Below are positions 59,435 through 64,000 of a stretch of 64,000 nt of DNA, one piece after another. The notes under the pieces were generated by a model. That model was not told the DNA's origin. It ran no database searches and saw only the letters and a program-made list of their open reading frames with translations. How positions within the stretch are numbered: the first letter of the stretch is position 1; each line of letters starts with the position of its first letter. The translations under genes and the position numbers were made by a program. The DNA comes from Ktedonobacter robiniae (lineage in GTDB: Bacteria; Chloroflexota; Ktedonobacteria; Ktedonobacterales; Ktedonobacteraceae), in the NCBI RefSeq assembly GCF_016587375.1, contig NZ_BNJG01000003.1, positions 1,612,001 to 1,676,000 on the forward strand, given 5' to 3'.

Positions 59435-60679
59435 GTGAATATTACAAGCAATTTCCACCGCAGCGGATTCTCACAAGAACGTCTGGGTCGTCTGAGCAAA
59501 GCTTTGGAAGGGTATGTCGAGCGAGACGAGTTCGCAGGAATCATCACGCTCATCCATCGACACGGCGAACTGGCGCACGTCGACACTATTGGCTGGCAGG
59601 ATAAGGAGGCGAGGCTTCCCATCCAGCGGGATACCATCGTGCGTCTTGCCTCGATGACCAAACCAATAATCGCAGTGGCCGCCCTGACACTCGTCGAAGA
59701 AGGCAAGATCCATCTCTTCGATCCAGTGGACAAGTGGCTGCCAGAACTCGCCAACCGCATGGTGATGCGTGACCCGAATGGCTCGCCTGAAAATGTCTAT
59801 CCTTCTCCGCGCGCGATCACCTTGCACGATCTCTTGACCTACCGTCCTGGTATTGGGTGGGGAAAATCCAGTCTTGGGTCCAGCCTCCTTGCGTTGGCTG
59901 CCGCCCCGATAGCAAATGCACTCCAGATCCCAAACGCGGAGCACCTGGCCCCTGACGCATGGATCGCCCGCATCGGCGAATTTCCTCTGGCCTATGAGCC
60001 TGGCACACGCTGGCTTTATCATACGGCCTCAGACATTCTGGGTATCCTGCTCACGCGTGTCACAGGAAAACCGCTGGAAGTGGCTCTGCGTGAACGCATC
60101 TTTGAACCGTTGGGAATGGTGGATACCAGTTTTGTTGTGCCACCCGAAAAACGGAACCGCCTTGCTGTTCTCTACAAACCTACGCCAGAGGGTAGGCTTG
60201 CTGTGCTGGATCATCCCCAGACGACGGGTTGGGCCGAGCCGCCACTTTTCGCATCTGGGGGAGCTGGGCTGGTTTCCACCGCTGACGACTACCTGCGTTT
60301 CGCGCGCATGTTGCTGGGGAAAGGGGCATTGGATGGGGTACGCGTCCTCTCGCGCAAGACGGTAGAGGCCATGACGACAGACTATCTCACGCCTGAGCAG
60401 CACACCCACGCCACGTTTGCTTTGAGCACGAACGAGATGTGGGCCAATCGGGGATTTGGCTATGGCGTCCAGGTGGTGACAAAACAGACTGGATTAGGCC
60501 CCAGCGTTGGCACCTTCGGCTGGCCGGGCGGCCTGGGCACAGCGTGGTACGTGGACCCTCGAGAGGACCTGGTGGCGCTCATCCTGCTCCAATACCAGAA
60601 TGCCATCGTAGCTGCAGATTGGCGCAACAAGATCGGCGATGATTTTTTGACGCTGACGTATCAGGCAATCAACGATTAA
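59435..60679 (+). CDS. serine hydrolase, class C beta-lactamase family
   Basis: A 414-residue enzyme of the beta-lactamase/DD-peptidase/esterase fold. The nucleophile motif is SMTK (in VRLASMTKPII), the second motif is YHTAS (in WLYHTASDILG), and the third, usually KTG or HxG, appears as GWPGG in TFGWPGGLGTAW. This combination is typical of EstB-like esterases and related hydrolases, not of true beta-lactamases. There is no signal peptide, so it is probably cytoplasmic. AGGAG six bases before GTG 59435 is the best start; ATG 59393 is in frame but without a ribosome site. It lies 60 bases after the regulator remnant. Confidence 0.9.
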   Translation: MNITSNFHRSGFSQERLGRLSKALEGYVERDEFAGIITLIHRHGELAHVDTIGWQDKEARLPIQRDTIVRLASMTKPIIAVAALTLVEEGKIHLFDPVDKWLPELANRMVMRDPNGSPENVYPSPRAITLHDLLTYRPGIGWGKSSLGSSLLALAAAPIANALQIPNAEHLAPDAWIARIGEFPLAYEPGTRWLYHTASDILGILLTRVTGKPLEVALRERIFEPLGMVDTSFVVPPEKRNRLAVLYKPTPEGRLAVLDHPQTTGWAEPPLFASGGAGLVSTADDYLRFARMLLGKGALDGVRVLSRKTVEAMTTDYLTPEQHTHATFALSTNEMWANRGFGYGVQVVTKQTGLGPSVGTFGWPGGLGTAWYVDPREDLVALILLQYQNAIVAADWRNKIGDDFLTLTYQAIND

Positions 60680-60744
60680 ATAGAGCAATAACTAAAATTA
60701 CGAGTTTTTGGTGAAAATAACCATAAAAAGAGGAGGTTGTCTTT

Positions 60745-61665
60745 ATGCCTAGTCCGGAAAGCATGCAGATTCGCAGCTATTTGTTGTCCCGTAAAACTGC
60801 CCCGCGCTCGCCATTATCATTGGCCGAGCAGCGTGTCGCCTTTGAATCGTTCATCGAAAACGCTGTCGGGCACCCTCTCCCATTGCTAGAAGGAACGCGT
60901 ATAGAGTCTGTAGACGTGAGTGGCGTCCCAGCAGCATGGATCAGCCCACCTGAGGCCGACGCAGAACGCGTGATGCTGTATCTGCATGGCGGGAACTATA
61001 TGCTTGGTTCGCTCACATCGCATCGGGACCTGGTCACACGCCTGGCTGCCGCGGCAGGGATGCGCAGCCTGTTCATTGAGTATCGGCGCGCACCCGAGCA
61101 TGTCTTTCCTGCCGCGCTTGACAATGCGCTGACCGCCTATCGCTGGTTACTTGCCAATGGGACCAGACCTGAGCATCTCGTGCTGGCCGGTGACTCCGCA
61201 GGTGGTGGCTTGATCCTAGCCTTGCTGCAAGTCGTGCGTGAAAAGGACGTGCCCATGCCAGCGGGGGTAGCACTCCTCTCACCCTGGACCGACCTGGTAG
61301 GTACGGTTGAGAGTTGGACGACGCGTGATGCAACCGATCCCACGTTTACTGGAAAGGCGGTTAATGCGCTGGCGAGCTTCTATGCGGGCACGGAAGATCT
61401 CCACCATCCACTAATTTCACCGATCTACGCCGACCTGCGCGGCTTTCCACCCTTGCGGATTGATGTCGGTCAGGACGAAGTATTTTTGGATGACTCCCTC
61501 CAGGTCGCAGACCATGCCAGAGCCGCGCAGGTTCCGGTCGAGCTGACCGTCTGGGAGGGCATGTGGCACGTCTTCCAGAACTTCTCTTCCGTCTTACCTG
61601 AAGGACAGCAATCACTTGAGCAGATAGGGATGTTTCTCCGCCGCCAAACAAGATCTTCAGAGTGA
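60745..61665 (+). CDS. alpha/beta hydrolase, hormone-sensitive lipase family esterase
   Basis: A 306-residue esterase. The oxyanion motif is LHGGNY (family form HGGG, with Asn here), the nucleophile elbow is AGDSAGGG, the acid lies near VGQDEVFLD and the His in GMWHVFQNF. These are the hallmarks of the HSL/GDSAG esterase family, which cleaves short-chain esters. GAGGAGG eight bases before ATG 60745 fixes the start. It follows the serine hydrolase by 65 bases on the same strand, suggesting a two-gene hydrolase operon. Confidence 0.92.
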   Translation: MPSPESMQIRSYLLSRKTAPRSPLSLAEQRVAFESFIENAVGHPLPLLEGTRIESVDVSGVPAAWISPPEADAERVMLYLHGGNYMLGSLTSHRDLVTRLAAAAGMRSLFIEYRRAPEHVFPAALDNALTAYRWLLANGTRPEHLVLAGDSAGGGLILALLQVVREKDVPMPAGVALLSPWTDLVGTVESWTTRDATDPTFTGKAVNALASFYAGTEDLHHPLISPIYADLRGFPPLRIDVGQDEVFLDDSLQVADHARAAQVPVELTVWEGMWHVFQNFSSVLPEGQQSLEQIGMFLRRQTRSSE

Positions 61666-61875
61666 GGTGAGCAGACCGAGGTTTCGGTTTCTTGTATCGT
61701 TTGCCCAGGCTTCGATATGGCTCTTGAGTATGAACGGACCAGATTACAACGCTAAGCCTCTGGCATTTCCCCACCTCATCTTAATAAACCCGAAGCGTCG
61801 CAGGCCCTGAGAATATACCATCCGGCGTGATAGAGTAAATGTAGATGGAGTGTTTCTATTTAGAAAGGTGAAAAT

Positions 61876-62751
61876 ATGCATGTCAGCATTGGTTTACCAG
61901 GAACTATTCAGGGCGTAACGGCTGAGCGTCTGCGGGAGTGGGCGCGTAAGGCTGATGCAGGTCCATTTGCCAGTCTTACCTCGCTTGATCGTCTCGTGTA
62001 TCACAATTATGAGGCCCTGACGACGTTGGCTGCGGTCTCAAGCGTGACCCGGCGCGTGCGCCTCATGACGACAATCCTCATCGCGCCGCTGCATAATGCG
62101 GGTATGCTTGCCAAGCAAACAGCCACACTTGATGCACTCTCGGGTGGTCGCCTGACGCTTGGCCTGGCAGTAGGTGGTCGCGAGGACGATTTCCTGGCCG
62201 CGCCCGTTCCTTTTCATGAGCGGGGCAAACGCTTTGATGAGCAGCTAGAGATCATGCATCGCGTCTGGAGTGGGCAGGCTCTCAATGAACAGGTAGGCGC
62301 GATTGGTCCGGCCCCGGTGCAGCAGGGTGGACCCGAAGTGCTCATTGGTGGTAATTCACCGGCGGCCCTTCAGCGGAGTGCACGCTGGGGCAATGGCTTT
62401 ATTAGCGGGGGTGGCGATCCCTCGCAGGCGTCTCAGGGCTATTCCCAGGTTGAGCAGGCCTGGAGGAATGCCGGGAGGCCGGGGAAGCCGCGCTTTGTCG
62501 CGTGCGGCTATTATGGCCTGGGTCCTAAGGCGCAGGAGGGAATCTCCTCATATCTCGGCCACTATTACTCTTTCCTCGGTCCCATGGCCGAGAAGATCAT
62601 TCAATCGGCCTCCTCAACGCCCGAGGCCGTGAAGGCAACGATCAAAGGCTTTAGCGACAAGGGTGTGGATGAGCTCTGCCTCTGGCCCTGCCTCGCTGAT
62701 CTCGACCAGGTAGATCGCCTCGCCGACCTTGTCGCCAGTAGCGCTTCATAA
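61876..62751 (+). CDS. LLM class flavin-dependent oxidoreductase
   Basis: A 291-residue luciferase-like monooxygenase-fold protein. The barrel shows RVRLMTTILIAPLHNAGMLA, LDALSGGRLTLGLAVGGRED and VLIGGNSPAALQRSARWGNG, standard for F420- or FMN-dependent oxidoreductases. The substrate is unknown. AAAGGTG five bases before ATG 61876 supports the start. The 200 bases upstream carry one copy of the ACAACGCTAA sequence. Its stop codon lies in the first unit of a 17-base tandem repeat. Confidence 0.9.
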   Translation: MHVSIGLPGTIQGVTAERLREWARKADAGPFASLTSLDRLVYHNYEALTTLAAVSSVTRRVRLMTTILIAPLHNAGMLAKQTATLDALSGGRLTLGLAVGGREDDFLAAPVPFHERGKRFDEQLEIMHRVWSGQALNEQVGAIGPAPVQQGGPEVLIGGNSPAALQRSARWGNGFISGGGDPSQASQGYSQVEQAWRNAGRPGKPRFVACGYYGLGPKAQEGISSYLGHYYSFLGPMAEKIIQSASSTPEAVKATIKGFSDKGVDELCLWPCLADLDQVDRLADLVASSAS

Positions 62752-62776
62752 CGGTTAGAGCTTCATAACGGTTAGA
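62743..62776. repeat. 17-bp tandem duplication across two convergent stop codons
   Basis: GCTTCATAACGGTTAGA occurs at 62743-62759 and again at 62760-62776. The first unit contains the LLM stop TAA (62749-62751); the second contains the stop of the convergent Dpp-type permease (62772-62774 on the minus strand). Confidence 0.85.
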
Positions 62777-63692
62777 GCCGCTCTAGCCGCCGTGTGCTTG
62801 TGCGTGGATCGAGGTGATCGCGTATGGCATCCCCAAAGAGATTGAGGCTGATGAGCACAATCACGATGGTCAGGGCCGGCCCAAGCATCATCCAGGGATC
62901 GGTGCGCAGAAAGGGTTGAGCCTCGCTGACCATCGCGCCCCATTCGGGCGTGGGTGGTTGTACACCGAGTCCCAGGAAGCTCAGCACCGATTCGTCAAGA
63001 ATGGCGAAGGAGATGGAGAGCGTGGCCTGGACCAACAGAGGGCTAAAAATATTGGGAATGATGTGGCGCGCCAGGATCTTCCAGGTTCTGGTGCCGCTCA
63101 CACGTGCGGCGGTGACGTAGTCCTGGGCCGCTATCTGGAGCGTTTGACCCCGGGCGATACGGGCGTAGATAGGGATACGTACCACGGCCAGCGCGATGAC
63201 CAGGTTGATCATGCTGGGTCCTAGCGCGGTAACAAGAGCCAGGGCCAGGACCAGTGATGGAAAGGCGAGTAAGGCATCTACCAGCATGGTAATGACCTGG
63301 TCGACCCAGCCCTTATTATAGGCGGCGAGGACGCCAAGAATGGTGCCACAGACGCCTCCCAGCAGAATCGTAATCGCCGCGACCGAGAGTGAGATACGCG
63401 TGCCATAGAAGATACGGCTGAGCTGATCCCGGCCAAGCTCATCTGTGCCAAGCAGATGCGCGCCACTGGGTCCCTGGGCGGTGTGCGTGGGATTATAGAT
63501 TGTTGGAGAATAAGGACTAAGGATGGGTGCGAAGATGGCTATCAAGATGAAGAGGAGCAGGATCAGGCCACACCACCAGCGGGGATCTTTCCGCAGGGCG
63601 TATAGTAATTGCTTAAAACCCGAACTGGCCTTCTCTCTCTTGCCGGGTGGGTCAGCCTGTGTCTCGCTCTCCAGGCTTGTTGGTACACTCAT
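62772..63692 (-). CDS. ABC peptide/nickel importer permease, DppC/OppC type
   Basis: A 306-residue permease with six transmembrane segments. It has the family's N-terminal TM segment with the motif LGTDELGRDQLSRIFYGTRI and the coupling loop ARVSGTRTWKILARHIIPN. It would form the importer channel with the DppB-type protein encoded just upstream. AAGGAGAG before ATG 63692 gives the start. It is the second permease and the last gene of this unit in the window, so the ATPase and binding-protein genes probably lie to the right. Confidence 0.93.
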   Translation of the reverse strand: MSVPTSLESETQADPPGKREKASSGFKQLLYALRKDPRWWCGLILLLFILIAIFAPILSPYSPTIYNPTHTAQGPSGAHLLGTDELGRDQLSRIFYGTRISLSVAAITILLGGVCGTILGVLAAYNKGWVDQVITMLVDALLAFPSLVLALALVTALGPSMINLVIALAVVRIPIYARIARGQTLQIAAQDYVTAARVSGTRTWKILARHIIPNIFSPLLVQATLSISFAILDESVLSFLGLGVQPPTPEWGAMVSEAQPFLRTDPWMMLGPALTIVIVLISLNLFGDAIRDHLDPRTSTRRLERL

Positions 63693-63717
63693 ATATTTCT
63701 CTCCTTGCATGCAACCC

Positions 63718-64000
63718 TCACTTCGCCTCAAAGCCTATGCGCGGGTCAAGGACTGCGTAGCCGACATCGACGAGCAAATTGGCTGCCATATACGAAAGGG
63801 CAGAGAGTAGCACAACTCCTTGAACGACTGGGTAGTCCTTGGAGAGGATGCTGGTCACAGCCAGTTGACCAATACCAGGCCAGAGAAAAATGGTCTCTAT
63901 GGCGAAGGTACCCGCCAGAATCGCGCCTACCTGTAAGCCTATAATCGTGAGCACGGGGATGATGGCGTTGCGCAAGGCATGAGTATAGAGTATTGTGCGC
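63718..64000 (-). CDS. ABC peptide/nickel importer permease, DppB/OppB type (C-terminal part, cut by window edge)
   Basis: The last 93 residues of a DppB-type permease, open to the right edge. It reads RTILYTHALRNAIIPVLTII then GLQVGAILAGTFAIETIFLW and PGIGQLAVTSILSKDYPVVQ, then the last transmembrane segment and YAVLDPRIGFEAK, the family's usual end. The stop is 25 bases before the DppC-type start, so they are cotranscribed. Confidence 0.92.
   Translation of the reverse strand, partial: RTILYTHALRNAIIPVLTIIGLQVGAILAGTFAIETIFLWPGIGQLAVTSILSKDYPVVQGVVLLSALSYMAANLLVDVGYAVLDPRIGFEAK

Noticed and set aside
1..64000. tRNA, rRNA, CRISPR arrays, prophage genes or intact insertion sequences
   Set aside because: I looked on both strands and saw none; a tRNA missed by eye cannot be fully excluded without a covariance-model search.

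Overview
The window looks like chromosomal DNA of a Chloroflexota bacterium, most likely class Ktedonobacteria (Ktedonobacter/Dictyobacter type). This is inferred from moderate GC, Shine-Dalgarno-led genes with frequent GTG/TTG starts, a MalT-like LuxR regulator carrying an extra N-terminal domain, a DUF4012 surface protein, many secreted or sugar-degrading enzymes, and long, nearly perfect intergenic hairpins. No rRNA, tRNA, CRISPR array, prophage or intact transposase gene was recognised.

Layout. 1-6.2 kb: molybdenum hydroxylase large subunit, RraA-like protein, PAS-GAF sensor and carboxylate-type MFS transporter. 6.9-17.4 kb: small conserved-looking protein, heterodimeric ABC exporter, GNAT acetyltransferase, and a group of secreted proteins (lipoprotein, EXORDIUM-like protein, GH18 chitinase, TIM-barrel-like protein). 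17.5-29.3 kb: a sugar-utilisation regulon with GH31, GH42 and GH4 glycosidases on the minus strand, a divergent LacI repressor, and an ABC sugar importer; two copies of one LacI-type operator link the three units. 29.5-31 kb: a decayed oxidoreductase/AraC locus with internal deletions. 31-36.1 kb: Nudix, Gfo/Idh/MocA, and a cytosine deaminase/permease pair. 36.4-45 kb: DinB-like protein, S9 peptidase, P450, DUF427, FAH-family enzyme, GH3 and GH43. 45.2-48.2 kb: ferric-reductase-like membrane protein, frameshifted ApbE, anchored hypothetical protein and HtrA-like protease. 48.5-57.5 kb: glycosyltransferase, kynureninase, DUF4012 protein, GIY-YIG protein, leucine-rich-repeat protein and an unusual fusion of a trypsin-like protease with a zinc phospholipase C-like domain. 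57.9-64 kb: truncated MalT-like regulator, two hydrolases, LLM oxidoreductase and the start of a Dpp-type ABC importer cluster.

How the parts work together. The best supported system is the LacI-controlled glycoside regulon: imported oligosaccharides would be trimmed by cytoplasmic alpha-xylosidase/alpha-glucosidase, beta-galactosidase and alpha-galactosidase, with GH3 and GH43 enzymes further on able to extend the range. A xyloglucan- or galactose-decorated oligosaccharide substrate is an inference.

Beyond the genes, three repeat layers stand out: about fifteen long hairpins with unrelated arm sequences, mostly at gene ends; a dispersed inverted-repeat element beginning TGTAGGGTCCATGC (four copies, different sizes); and a 20-base motif GAGYGCCGCAGGMGCGARAA (four copies), three of them next to a hairpin. 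Several genes are broken: SDR, cupin/AKR chimera, AraC, ApbE, MalT, and a vestigial duplicate of the lacI 5' end.
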